Shown here piece after piece: positions 15,063 through 22,867 of a stretch of 33,033 bases of DNA (the stretch's first letter is position 1; every line of letters begins with the position of its first letter). Source of the stretch: Thermotogae bacterium (GTDB taxonomy: Bacteria; Thermotogota; Thermotogae; Mesoaciditogales; Mesoaciditogaceae). Both the position numbers and the translations under genes were made by a program. The stretch is taken from NCBI GenBank assembly GCA_026988035.1, contig JALSLY010000080.1:1-33033 (forward strand), written 5' to 3'. The notes beneath the pieces were generated by a model. That model had not been told where the DNA came from. It searched no databases and saw only the letters and a program-made list of their open reading frames with translations.

Positions 15063-15138
15063 ACGCACGATCCGGGTCTGAAGAGAGTTAATAACTCCAC
15101 CTTGGATCGGCGGATGTTTTGTGGGAGGAGGTGCAAAA
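15063..15138 (+). promoter_or_regulatory. Structured 5' leader of rplU
   Basis: Two nested inverted repeats can be drawn: CGATCC/GGATCG (15068-15073, 15104-15109) enclosing GAGTT-AAT-AACTC (15085-15089, 15093-15097). The strong ribosome site GGGAGGAGG follows at 15123-15131. Autoregulatory leaders are known before rplU in some Firmicutes (L21 leader), but I cannot tell whether this one is related. Regulation by L21 or another r-protein is inference. Confidence 0.4.
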
Positions 15139-15453
15139 ATGTACGCTATTGTCGAAGTTGGAGGGAAGCAATACAAGCTTTCTGAAGGTGAGGCGTTCAA
15201 AACCGAGCGCTTCAAGAGTGTTAAAGAAGGGGAAGAAGTTGTCATCGACAAAGTTATAGCCCTCAAAAAGGATGATGAAGTAAAGATCGGTTCTCCCTAT
15301 GTAGAAGGTGCAAAGGTTAAGGCTACTCTCGTGAAAAACGGAAGATATCGAAAGGTATTAACAGTTAAGTTTAAAGGAAGAAAAGGGTATCGACGTGTTA
15401 AGAATCACAGACAATGGTACTCTATGTTAAAAGTAGAAAAAATAGAAGGATGA
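15139..15453 (+). CDS. rplU: 50S ribosomal protein L21
   Basis: This 104-residue 23S rRNA-binding protein of the large subunit starts MYAIVEVGGKQYKLSEGE, the diagnostic opening of L21. It carries the C-terminal basic GRKGYRRVKNHRQWYS region. ATG 15139 is chosen over the in-frame GTG at 15121 because GGGAGGAGG at 15123-15131 lies before it at the right distance. It heads the operon running to rpoD. Its stop overlaps the prp start as ATGA. Confidence 0.96.
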   Translation: MYAIVEVGGKQYKLSEGEAFKTERFKSVKEGEEVVIDKVIALKKDDEVKIGSPYVEGAKVKATLVKNGRYRKVLTVKFKGRKGYRRVKNHRQWYSMLKVEKIEG

Positions 15454-15764
15454 CCTATTGTTATTTCCTTTTTCGAAATGATCGCTATGTAGGCTTTAAA
15501 ATACTCGGTCATGTAGGACTGGGAACCAAGGGAAAAGATATTGTTTGTGCTGCCGTAAGTGCGGTTGCTCAAGCGACACTTATAGGGCTTGAAGAGGTTC
15601 TTAGAGAGAAGATACGGTATAAGATAGATGACGGCTTGATCAAATGTGATATAAAAAGTGATGGAGAATGCGCTCAGAAGATGATCGAAACGCTTCACAA
15701 AACGATTCTGCAGTTGTCAAAACAATATCCTAAGAACCTATCGGTTTCCAAAATGGAGGTGTGA
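15450..15764 (+). CDS. prp: Ribosomal-processing cysteine protease Prp
   Basis: This 104-residue protease removes the N-terminal extension of ribosomal protein L27, an essential step where it was studied in Staphylococcus aureus. The catalytic His-Cys pair is in [18 protein letters not shown] (His near residue 21, Cys near 34), exactly the family motif. I take ATG 15450 (ATGA overlap with rplU) rather than a GTG at 15414 inside rplU. It sits between rplU and rpmA, the usual place, and its presumed substrate L27 is the next gene and carries a matching cleavage site. Confidence 0.92.
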   Translation: MTYCYFLFRNDRYVGFKILGHVGLGTKGKDIVCAAVSAVAQATLIGLEEVLREKIRYKIDDGLIKCDIKSDGECAQKMIETLHKTILQLSKQYPKNLSVSKMEV

Positions 15765-15769
15765 CTAAC

Positions 15770-16060
15770 GTGAAAATAGAGCTTCAATTGTTCGGTTCAA
15801 AAAGTTCCACTGGCAAAAACGGAAGAGATAGCAATCCAAAATATCTTGGGACAAAAGTTGGAGATGGGCAAAAAGTTAGAGCTGGCAATATCTTGGTAAG
15901 GCAGCGTGGAACAAAGATATGGCCAGGTAAAAATGTTGGCCTTGGTAAAGACTTTACACTTTTCGCGCTTGCAGATGGGAATGTGAAGTTTGAAAAGCGT
16001 CGAAAGAGAAAATATGCTAATGTGTATCAAGAGGTGGAACTAAATGATAACGAGAACTAA
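15770..16060 (+). CDS. rpmA: 50S ribosomal protein L27 with cleavable N-terminal extension
   Basis: This 96-residue large-subunit protein has an N-terminus that reaches the peptidyl transferase centre. It begins [25 protein letters not shown] before the usual L27 start GSK resembles the Prp recognition sequence (LQLFA in S. aureus), so cleavage after F8 would yield the mature protein. The body, [24 protein letters not shown], is typical L27, and the C-terminus is acidic. GTG 15770 is chosen over GTG 15761 because GGAGGT at 15755-15760 is nine bases from it. It overlaps ribU by 17 bases. Confidence 0.94.
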   Translation: MKIELQLFGSKSSTGKNGRDSNPKYLGTKVGDGQKVRAGNILVRQRGTKIWPGKNVGLGKDFTLFALADGNVKFEKRRKRKYANVYQEVELNDNEN

Positions 16061-16610
16061 AAAGTTAGCTATCATAGGCGTGTTTTCAGCCATGGCTACA
16101 GTATTAATGTTAATAGAAATACCAATTCCTCAATTGGCCGGATTTAAGTACGATCCGAGTGACATCGCAGCCTTGTTAGTGGGATTCATGCTTGGACCGA
16201 TATCCGGCATCTTGACCGTGTTGATCAAAGATTTGCTTTACTTCGCCATCAGAGGAACAGATGTGGTGGGAATTTTCATGAATGCTGCTGCTGGAACATT
16301 GCTTATTGGCATTTCAGCGTGGTTTTACTCAAGAAAGAAAACAAAAGTTAGAGCAGTAGCTGCTTTAGGCGTTGCTTCAATGATCATGATAGCTGGTATG
16401 GATGCTTTGAATATGTTGGTTTATCCACCGTATTTGAAAGTCTCTTACATGTTTGTCTTGAAGAATTATCTGTGGGTAATAACACTTTTTAACGCAGTTA
16501 AAGCAACTGTTGATGGATTCGTAACCTTCTTGATTTACAAGAAGACATCCAATGTCTTTAAACTGGAGACGTGGAAAACGAATCGCGAATGGAGGAGTAG
16601 CGAGAAATGA
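16044..16610 (+). CDS. ribU: Riboflavin ECF transporter S component RibU
   Basis: This 188-residue membrane protein with about six helices captures riboflavin for an ECF transporter. [19 protein letters not shown] (near residues 32-50) is the diagnostic RibU motif, and [10 protein letters not shown] and the Asn/Asp-rich [10 protein letters not shown] segment also fit. The T. maritima gene at the same place between L27 and L13 encodes RibU. ATG 16044 follows GAGGTGG, inside the end of rpmA; its stop overlaps the rplM ATG as ATGA. The EcfA and EcfT partners are not in the window. No FMN riboswitch is seen, so it is likely expressed with the ribosomal genes. Confidence 0.88.
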   Translation: MITRTKKLAIIGVFSAMATVLMLIEIPIPQLAGFKYDPSDIAALLVGFMLGPISGILTVLIKDLLYFAIRGTDVVGIFMNAAAGTLLIGISAWFYSRKKTKVRAVAALGVASMIMIAGMDALNMLVYPPYLKVSYMFVLKNYLWVITLFNAVKATVDGFVTFLIYKKTSNVFKLETWKTNREWRSSEK

Positions 16611-17041
16611 CTCAAAAAACTTATTTCGCGAAGAAAGATGAATTAGAAAAGAAATGGTATGTAGTGGATGCGAATGGAAAACCACTTGGTCGCCTTGCTG
16701 TGGAAGTAGCCAGAATTCTTTCCGGAAAGAACAAACCCACTTATACACCACATGAAGACACAGGTGATTACGTGATCGTTATCAATGCGGAAAAGATAGT
16801 TTTGACTGGAAATAAGCTCAATGACAAATTCTATTATCGTCATACCGGATATATGGGAAATCTTAAAAAGATAAGTGCCAGGGATATGTTGAAGACGCAC
16901 CCCGAAAGGTTAATAAAATTCGCTGTGCATGGTATGTTACCCAAAGGTGTGCTTGGAAGACATATGTTTAAAAAACTCAAGGTTTACCGTGGTGCAGAGC
17001 ATCCTCATGTTGCCCAAAAACCTCAACCTTTGGAATTATGA
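16607..17041 (+). CDS. rplM: 50S ribosomal protein L13
   Basis: This 144-residue early-assembly protein of the large subunit shows the family segments [36 protein letters not shown] and [22 protein letters not shown] in order, and has the standard length. ATG 16607 overlaps the ribU stop (ATGA) with GGAGGAG upstream. rpsI follows after 35 bases, the almost universal rplM-rpsI pairing. Confidence 0.97.
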   Translation: MTQKTYFAKKDELEKKWYVVDANGKPLGRLAVEVARILSGKNKPTYTPHEDTGDYVIVINAEKIVLTGNKLNDKFYYRHTGYMGNLKKISARDMLKTHPERLIKFAVHGMLPKGVLGRHMFKKLKVYRGAEHPHVAQKPQPLEL

Positions 17042-17076
17042 AGAGCGGAATGTAACAAGTGAAAGGAGTATCATGA

Positions 17077-17481
17077 ATGGCTGAAAAAGCAGATTACTAC
17101 GGTACAGGGAGAAGAAAGACTTCTGTTGCTCGAGTTCATTTGAGACCAGGCGAAGGAAAAATTATTATAAATGGCAAGAATTATGAATCTCTCAAAGACT
17201 ACTTTCAAAGAGATACACTTGTCATGAAAATCAATGATCCTTTCATTGCCACCAACACGATTGGACAATTCGATATCGTATGTAGAATAAACGGAGGAGG
17301 GCTCTCAGGGCAAGCTGGTGCCCTTCGTCTTGGAATCGCAAGAGCATTGCTGGATTTCAACGACAGCCTAAGGGGTGTTCTTAAAGAGAATGGCCTACTA
17401 ACAAGAGATTCAAGGATGGTCGAGAGAAAGAAATACGGGAAAAGAAAGGCCAGAAGAAGTCCGCAATTCTCCAAGCGTTGA
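17077..17481 (+). CDS. rpsI: 30S ribosomal protein S9
   Basis: This 134-residue small-subunit protein has a C-terminal tail that reaches the P-site t[43 protein letters not shown] and the basic tail [16 protein letters not shown] are diagnostic. The final Lys-Arg matches the conserved C-terminus. GAAAGGAG lies before ATG 17077. Sixteen bases separate its stop from the dnaG start. Confidence 0.97.
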   Translation: MAEKADYYGTGRRKTSVARVHLRPGEGKIIINGKNYESLKDYFQRDTLVMKINDPFIATNTIGQFDIVCRINGGGLSGQAGALRLGIARALLDFNDSLRGVLKENGLLTRDSRMVERKKYGKRKARRSPQFSKR

Positions 17482-17497
17482 TTCGAAAGTCACTCTT

Positions 17498-19192
17498 GTG
17501 AAAAGAGAATTAGAAGATTTCAAGTCAAAGTGCGACATAGTAAAAGTTGTGTCGCACTATGTTTCACTCGAAAAAGCTGGTTCAAGTTACCGAGGTTTAT
17601 GTCCTTTTCACGAGGAAAGGACTCCTTCTTTTTACGTTAACCCAGAAAAAAAATTCTTTCATTGCTTTGGATGCGGCGCCGGAGGTGACGTCATAGAATT
17701 TGTAAAAAAAATTGAGAACGTTTCTTTCATAGAAGCAGTCCAAAAAGTTGCAGAGATATGTGGTATCAGTCCACCTGTTGTTACAAACGACAGCTTTTAC
17801 TCAAAATATACTTTGATGATGGATTCTATAGCCCAAGCTTACAAAAACACACTCTTTTCAGCGAGAGGAAAACAAGCTCTTTCCTATTTAACGGAGGTTC
17901 GTGGCCTTACCAAAGAAGATGCAAAAAAATTCGATCTTGGATATGCTCCAGTTAATTCAGATATTGTAATGAGAGTAGCCCGTCAGCAGGAAATTGGAAC
18001 AGAGGATCTTATAAAGTATGGGTTAATTACAAGAACACGCGACGGAAGACTGCGGGAATTCTTCAAAGATAGGGTTATTTTTCCGATAAAGAATTCATCA
18101 GGCAAAATTGTGGCGTTTGGTGGAAGAACCTTAACCGATAAAGGACCTAAATATATCAACTCCCCTGAAAGCCGGTATTTTTCGAAATCAAAATTACTTT
18201 ATCTTTTTAATACAGCTCGTTATAAGATAAAGGAAGCTGGTTTTGCGATACTCTGTGAAGGATATATGGATGCCATAGCCTTTCATCGAAATGGATTTGA
18301 CAACACCTGCGCAGTGTTAGGTACTAATCTAACAAAATTTCATTTGAACATGCTGAGGAGAGTCACGAATAATCTGCTTTTTGTACTTGACAGTGATAGT
18401 GCTGGTGTATCAGCTATGCAAAGAGTTGCGAAAGTTCTGGCAGGAGAAGGATTCAACACCAAAGTAATAGTATTCAGAGAATCGAAGGATCCCGATGAAT
18501 TCTTTGCCTTACATGGCAAGGAGGAATTTCGAAGAATATTGGGTGAAGCTATAGATTATTGGGACTTTTATGTTCAACAATCGCTTGGAGGATTTGGAGA
18601 TCCCGTTAAGGCCATATACAGATTTAAACAGGCTATTTCTTGGGTTAGTTCTCCCGTTTTGAAAAGACAACTTGTTTCAAAGGCGGCTAAAATACTTATG
18701 ATCGACGAAAAGGATATAATGTATGAACTCCAAACAAAAAAAAGTGATAACGTCTCAAATGGTTCTTCACCCATGCGAATGACAATAGATGACTATGTGG
18801 TTTACCTTCTGTTCTTGAATGAGGATATGCGTTCCAAGATTATCAAGGAGATAGATCCAGACGTTTTGTCTCCATTAGCAAAAAAGGCATTTAAAATTGT
18901 ATCTTCAGGTGTTGTTTTACCACAAGAAGCCATGAAGCTCTTTGGAAAAGAAGAAGGAGAGAGATTCTTTCAGATTTTTACTTATGATGAACCTAATATA
19001 AATGTCGATAATATATTCAAACTCTGCACTTCAAAACTGAAAGAAAGAAAAGTGAAAATTCAAATAGAGGCATTGGAAAGGGAGATGGTTTCCACAATTG
19101 ATCGTGAGCAAAAAGCGAAACTCATGAAGAAAGCTATGAAACTCCGTTCCCTGTTAAAAAAAAGAGGAGGTGCCTCAAATGGCAGAAAGTAA
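17498..19192 (+). CDS. dnaG: DNA primase DnaG
   Basis: This 564-residue primase makes the RNA primers of chromosome replication. The N-terminal CHC2 zinc finger has C35, H38, C56 and C59 ([13 protein letters not shown] and [11 protein letters not shown]). The RNA polymerase core includes [18 protein letters not shown], and the TOPRIM domain has [11 protein letters not shown] and VLDSDSAG. The C-terminal helicase-binding part is poorly conserved but present, and ends in a Lys/Arg-rich tail. The start is GTG 17498, with only a weak GAAAG before it, so translation may depend on coupling to rpsI 16 bases upstream. It overlaps rpoD by 14 bases, an order conserved in many bacteria. Confidence 0.96.
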   Translation: MKRELEDFKSKCDIVKVVSHYVSLEKAGSSYRGLCPFHEERTPSFYVNPEKKFFHCFGCGAGGDVIEFVKKIENVSFIEAVQKVAEICGISPPVVTNDSFYSKYTLMMDSIAQAYKNTLFSARGKQALSYLTEVRGLTKEDAKKFDLGYAPVNSDIVMRVARQQEIGTEDLIKYGLITRTRDGRLREFFKDRVIFPIKNSSGKIVAFGGRTLTDKGPKYINSPESRYFSKSKLLYLFNTARYKIKEAGFAILCEGYMDAIAFHRNGFDNTCAVLGTNLTKFHLNMLRRVTNNLLFVLDSDSAGVSAMQRVAKVLAGEGFNTKVIVFRESKDPDEFFALHGKEEFRRILGEAIDYWDFYVQQSLGGFGDPVKAIYRFKQAISWVSSPVLKRQLVSKAAKILMIDEKDIMYELQTKKSDNVSNGSSPMRMTIDDYVVYLLFLNEDMRSKIIKEIDPDVLSPLAKKAFKIVSSGVVLPQEAMKLFGKEEGERFFQIFTYDEPNINVDNIFKLCTSKLKERKVKIQIEALEREMVSTIDREQKAKLMKKAMKLRSLLKKRGGASNGRK

Positions 19193-20369
19193 TACCGCCT
19201 TGATAAAAAAGAAGCTTAACGCTTTAATAAGAAAAGGGAAAAAACGGGGATATATAACTTATGCCGATATAGATAGTGCCATCCCTGCGAACTATGAGGA
19301 CTTCGATTCAACTTTTCTCGAGAATATATATGATATTCTCGAAAAGGAGCATATTACAATAAAGGACGATGGCGAAGATATAGCGAACACGGTTGAGGAA
19401 TATGGCAATGCTGAAGCATTTGAAGTGAAGAGGTATTTATCTTACCTTGAGAGTCAAAAACCAGAAATATACGATAATGCCAATCTCAAAGACCCTGTAA
19501 AGTTATATCTCAAAGAAATAGGAAGAATTCCCCTTCTTTCTCCAAGTGAAGAGAGAAGACTTGCCCGCAAAGCGGCAAATGGTGACGAAAGGGCAAAGCA
19601 AAAGCTTTGTACATCGAATCTCAGGCTTGTTGTCAGCATAGCTAAAAAATATATGGGAAGGGGATTATCATTTCTCGATCTCATTCAAGAGGGTAACATA
19701 GGTCTTTTAAAAGCGGTTGATAAATTTGATTGGAAAAAAGGATACAAGTTCTCAACATATGCAACTTGGTGGATCAGGCAAGCAATAACTCGTGCCATTG
19801 CTGATCAGGCACGAACTATAAGGGTACCAGTGCATATGGTTGAAACCATAAACAAACTAAACAAGATCATACGAGACTACATGCAAAAGCATGGTTCTTA
19901 TCCAACTGTTGAAGATCTCGCTGTTCTTATGGAAAAATCCCGTGAAAAGATAGCAGAAATTCTCAAAGCCGCCCGTGAGACCATTTCCCTTGAGTCCACA
20001 GTGGGAAATGACGATGAATCAACCATAGGCGATTTTGTGGAAGACTCGAATGTTCTTTCTCCAGAGGATGCTGCTTCCCAAATGATGCTTCATGAACAAA
20101 TAGAAAAAGTGTTGAATACTCTCAATTCAAGAGAAGCCATGGTGTTGAAGATGAGATATGGTTTAATAGATGGAAAAGCTAAAACACTTGAAGAAGTTGG
20201 GCAATACTTCAACGTTACGCGAGAAAGGATCAGACAAATAGAAGTTAAAGCACTCCGTAAGCTCCGACATCCAAGCAGAAGTAAACATTTGAAAGTTTTC
20301 ATGGGATTGATCGAGGAGGATGAAGAAGAAGCAGAAGAAGAAAATCAATCTCAACAGCGGAAAAAATAA
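19179..20369 (+). CDS. rpoD: Primary RNA polymerase sigma factor RpoD (sigma A)
   Basis: This 396-residue housekeeping sigma factor has an N-terminal region 1.1 ([22 protein letters not shown]), region 1.2 ([21 protein letters not shown]), region 2 ([26 protein letters not shown], then [23 protein letters not shown] for the -10), region 3 ([13 protein letters not shown]) and region 4 (the [20 protein letters not shown] helix-turn-helix for the -35). The C-terminus is very acidic. The start is ATG 19179, eight bases after GAGGAGG, rather than GTG 19170. It is the last gene of the operon and a hairpin follows. Several promoters in the window carry an extended -10 that this factor would read. 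Confidence 0.96.
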   Translation: MAESNTALIKKKLNALIRKGKKRGYITYADIDSAIPANYEDFDSTFLENIYDILEKEHITIKDDGEDIANTVEEYGNAEAFEVKRYLSYLESQKPEIYDNANLKDPVKLYLKEIGRIPLLSPSEERRLARKAANGDERAKQKLCTSNLRLVVSIAKKYMGRGLSFLDLIQEGNIGLLKAVDKFDWKKGYKFSTYATWWIRQAITRAIADQARTIRVPVHMVETINKLNKIIRDYMQKHGSYPTVEDLAVLMEKSREKIAEILKAARETISLESTVGNDDESTIGDFVEDSNVLSPEDAASQMMLHEQIEKVLNTLNSREAMVLKMRYGLIDGKAKTLEEVGQYFNVTRERIRQIEVKALRKLRHPSRSKHLKVFMGLIEEDEEEAEEENQSQQRKK

Positions 20370-20374
20370 ACAGA

Positions 20375-20412
20375 AAGAAAGGGCCATGCAGCCCCTTCTT
20401 CCCACTTTTTTG
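20375..20412 (+). terminator. Terminator between convergent rpoD and the nucleotidyltransferase gene
   Basis: AAGAAAGGGC (20375-20384) and GCCCCTTCTT (20391-20400) pair with one mismatch around a 6-base loop, followed by CCCACTTTTTT. It lies 6 bases after the rpoD stop. The reverse direction also has a T-rich stretch, so it may end both transcripts. Confidence 0.72.
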
Positions 20413-20420
20413 TTTAACTC

Positions 20421-21491
20421 TCAACTCAATCTTATAAGACTGTAGTCCCCAATAACAAGGTTATGAACTTTTGGCTTTGTCTCCATACTTGAAACAGTTG
20501 CATTTTTCCCTATGATACTTGAGTCTATTCGCACTCCAACGTCACGAATAGTGGAATTTTCTAAGAGGATAGAATTCTCAATCTCTGAGTTTTCAATTGT
20601 AACCTTTGGACCCACTGATGTGTATGGTCCTAAATAAGAATTGATTATCAAAGCTCCCTCACCTATAATGATCGGTCCTCGAATGACTGAATCGACAATT
20701 TCAGCTCCTTTTTCTATTACCACATGTCCTTCCATGATCGTTCCACCATTGATCGTTCCCAAATTCCGAGAATTTTTCACATTCGAAAGGACTCTACGAT
20801 TAGCTTCTAAAAGATCTTTGGGTCGTCCAGCATCTTTCCACCATCCGTAAACAACATGTCCTTGAACCTTATGCCCGTGACCTATGAGATACTGTATCGC
20901 ATCAGTAATTTCCAGCTCTCCGCGCCAAGAAGGGCGAATATTGTCAATTCCTTCGAAAATCAACGGATCAAAAAGATAGACTCCTATGATCGCAAGGTTG
21001 GATGGAGGGTTTTGAGGCTTTTCAACCACTTTGACAACAGTATCACCATCAACAACTGCTATTCCGAACCTTGATGGATCCTCAACAGGCGTTAAGAGAA
21101 TTGAAGCATTTAGATCACTCTCTGAAAAATTGTTGACAAATTTAGAGAGATCCTCTTGGATCATGTTATCTCCGAGATACATTAAGAATTTATCACTGCC
21201 GATAAAGTCTTTTGACAGTTTGACGGCATGTGCTAATCCCTTTGGTTCTTCCTGAACTATATATGTCAAGTGAACTCCAAAATTAGCGCCATCTCCTAAT
21301 GTTTCTTTAAAAGCAAATGCATTCTCCGGATTGACAATCATACCTATCTCTGATATCCCAGCAGCGAGAATTTTCTCTATGCTATAAAGTATCACCGGCT
21401 TGTTTGCCACGGGTATTAACTGCTTAGCATTCGTAAAAGTTAAAGGTCTGAGTCTCGTTCCCTTTCCGGCACAGAGTATTATGGCTTTCAT
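20421..21491 (-). CDS. Glucose-1-phosphate thymidylyltransferase-like nucleotidyltransferase, long form
   Basis: This 356-residue sugar-phosphate nucleotidyltransferase probably makes dTDP-glucose from glucose-1-phosphate. The GT-A-type catalytic part starts MKAIILCAGKGTRLRPLT and has VANKPVILYSIE, YLGDNMI, VEKPQNPPSNLAIIGVYLF and a GWWKDAGRPKDLLEAN segment. From about residue 245 there is a left-handed beta-helix of hexapeptide-like repeats (GTIMEGHVVIEKGAEIVDSV..., IGEGALI), as in the long RmlA subgroup often found near antibiotic or polysaccharide genes and in Thermotogota and archaea. Nucleotide specificity is not certain. ATG 21491 is chosen over TTG 21500 for its spacing from GAGG. It lies 5 bases after the flavoprotein gene. 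Confidence 0.85.
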   Translation of the reverse strand: MKAIILCAGKGTRLRPLTFTNAKQLIPVANKPVILYSIEKILAAGISEIGMIVNPENAFAFKETLGDGANFGVHLTYIVQEEPKGLAHAVKLSKDFIGSDKFLMYLGDNMIQEDLSKFVNNFSESDLNASILLTPVEDPSRFGIAVVDGDTVVKVVEKPQNPPSNLAIIGVYLFDPLIFEGIDNIRPSWRGELEITDAIQYLIGHGHKVQGHVVYGWWKDAGRPKDLLEANRRVLSNVKNSRNLGTINGGTIMEGHVVIEKGAEIVDSVIRGPIIIGEGALIINSYLGPYTSVGPKVTIENSEIENSILLENSTIRDVGVRIDSSIIGKNATVSSMETKPKVHNLVIGDYSLIRLS

Positions 21492-21496
21492 CTTTT

Positions 21497-22849
21497 TCAA
21501 TCCTCACATGCATGTGTCTTCGAATATGCGTCCAATGCGGCTGTCACTATAGGGTAAACAACAGGAGATGCTGTGAGAAGGGGCTGAGTTCCTATTTGAA
21601 GCGCAACAAGATCTGTAACTGTCATTCGACTTTGAATAGCCATGCCGAGTACGTTGATCATCTCTCCAACGGATTTTCCACCCATCAATTGTCCGCCAAG
21701 CAAAACTCCACTTGCCTTTGAAAATACGAGCTTAACCTTGACTTTTGTTGCATCTGATAGTATCCCGGGGTGGCGATCCATCGCAGCAGAGTTGCCGCAG
21801 ATGACTTCAAATCCACTTTCTGTTGCATCTGTTTCTGTGCCACCGGCAGCTCCCAATGTTTTGCCTAAAATAGATGTGGAAAATATTCCTATGTTTCCTT
21901 TGATCTCCCTTATCAACCTAACGTTAAAAAGATTGGCTCCAGCAACTCTTGCATCAAAGGCCGCTGTAGAAGCAAGCATCAATTTGCTCGGTCTTCTCGA
22001 AAAAAATTCCTTGTGCTCTGTACAATCTCCCGCAGAAAAGACATCTGGTACACTCGTTCTCATATATTCATCAGTCCATATTCCACCAGTCATTCCAATG
22101 AAAATGCCAGCGTCTTTTGCAAGAGCCGAATTTGGACGATATCCTATCGCAAGCACAACACCATCTACGTCTATGCGCTCTCCAGATTCGAGAAGTACAC
22201 CTTCTACCTTTTCGTTACCAAGAATTTCTTTTACCCTTGAAGAGGTTTTAACTTTTATGTTTTTCTCTTCTAACAGTTTCTGAACCTCTGAAGAAAATTC
22301 CGGGTCAAAGGCCACGGGAAGTACACGTTCCAGAGCTTCGATCACGATAACTTGTTTTCCCAAATTGTGAATTTCATCACTTACCTCCATGCCAATAAAT
22401 CCAGCCCCAATGATCGCTATTTTATTCATCTTTTTCAAGGCATCTTTCATTTTTGATATCTTTGATATATCCTTTGGGACTGTGAAAACCCCGTCTAATT
22501 CAACACCTGGGATTCTCGGTACAATAGGTGTTGAGCCTGTTGCTATTACCAATTTGCTATATTCTATTTCCTTTTCTGAAGCGGTTATGATCTTCTTTGC
22601 GCTAACATCAAGTTTTTTTACCTCATCTATGATGACTTCTACGCCTTTTGATTCAATCCCCTTTGTAGTTAGAATATCACTTTCAACAGAATCCAAGGTT
22701 GCCAACGTGTACGGTATGCCACATGGTATCAAAGTCTGATTTTCTTTTTTAACGAGTGCAATTTTTTTCTTTGGATAAGTCGCCAATATGGTCGCTGCTG
22801 CTGCCATCCCGGCGGGGCCGCCTCCAATTATTACTGCATCGAATTTCAA
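21497..22849 (-). CDS. CoA-disulfide reductase / NADH oxidase-family flavoprotein
   Basis: This 450-residue pyridine nucleotide-disulfide oxidoreductase has a single active-site cysteine. The FAD motif VIIGGGPAGMAAA is at the N-terminus. The redox cysteine is in LIPCGIPY near residue 43, as in CoA-disulfide reductases. A second nucleotide motif, AIIGAGFIGMEVSDEI, starts near residue 148, and VFSAGDCTE near 275 binds FAD. The C-terminal dimerisation domain is complete. Possible activities are reduction of CoA disulfide or polysulfide, or NADH oxidation to water or peroxide; sequence alone does not decide. I place the start at TTG 22849, eight bases after GGAGG; an upstream in-frame TTG at 22864 precedes that site. 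It lies in a minus-strand series behind the PEGA gene. Confidence 0.85.
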   Translation of the reverse strand: MKFDAVIIGGGPAGMAAAATILATYPKKKIALVKKENQTLIPCGIPYTLATLDSVESDILTTKGIESKGVEVIIDEVKKLDVSAKKIITASEKEIEYSKLVIATGSTPIVPRIPGVELDGVFTVPKDISKISKMKDALKKMNKIAIIGAGFIGMEVSDEIHNLGKQVIVIEALERVLPVAFDPEFSSEVQKLLEEKNIKVKTSSRVKEILGNEKVEGVLLESGERIDVDGVVLAIGYRPNSALAKDAGIFIGMTGGIWTDEYMRTSVPDVFSAGDCTEHKEFFSRRPSKLMLASTAAFDARVAGANLFNVRLIREIKGNIGIFSTSILGKTLGAAGGTETDATESGFEVICGNSAAMDRHPGILSDATKVKVKLVFSKASGVLLGGQLMGGKSVGEMINVLGMAIQSRMTVTDLVALQIGTQPLLTASPVVYPIVTAALDAYSKTHACED

Positions 22850-22867
22850 AGTATTCACCTCCAAGAA

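Noticed and set aside
21642-22283. 213-codon plus-strand ORF
   Set aside because: It lies entirely antisense to the well-supported flavoprotein gene, with no ribosome site or recognisable motif.
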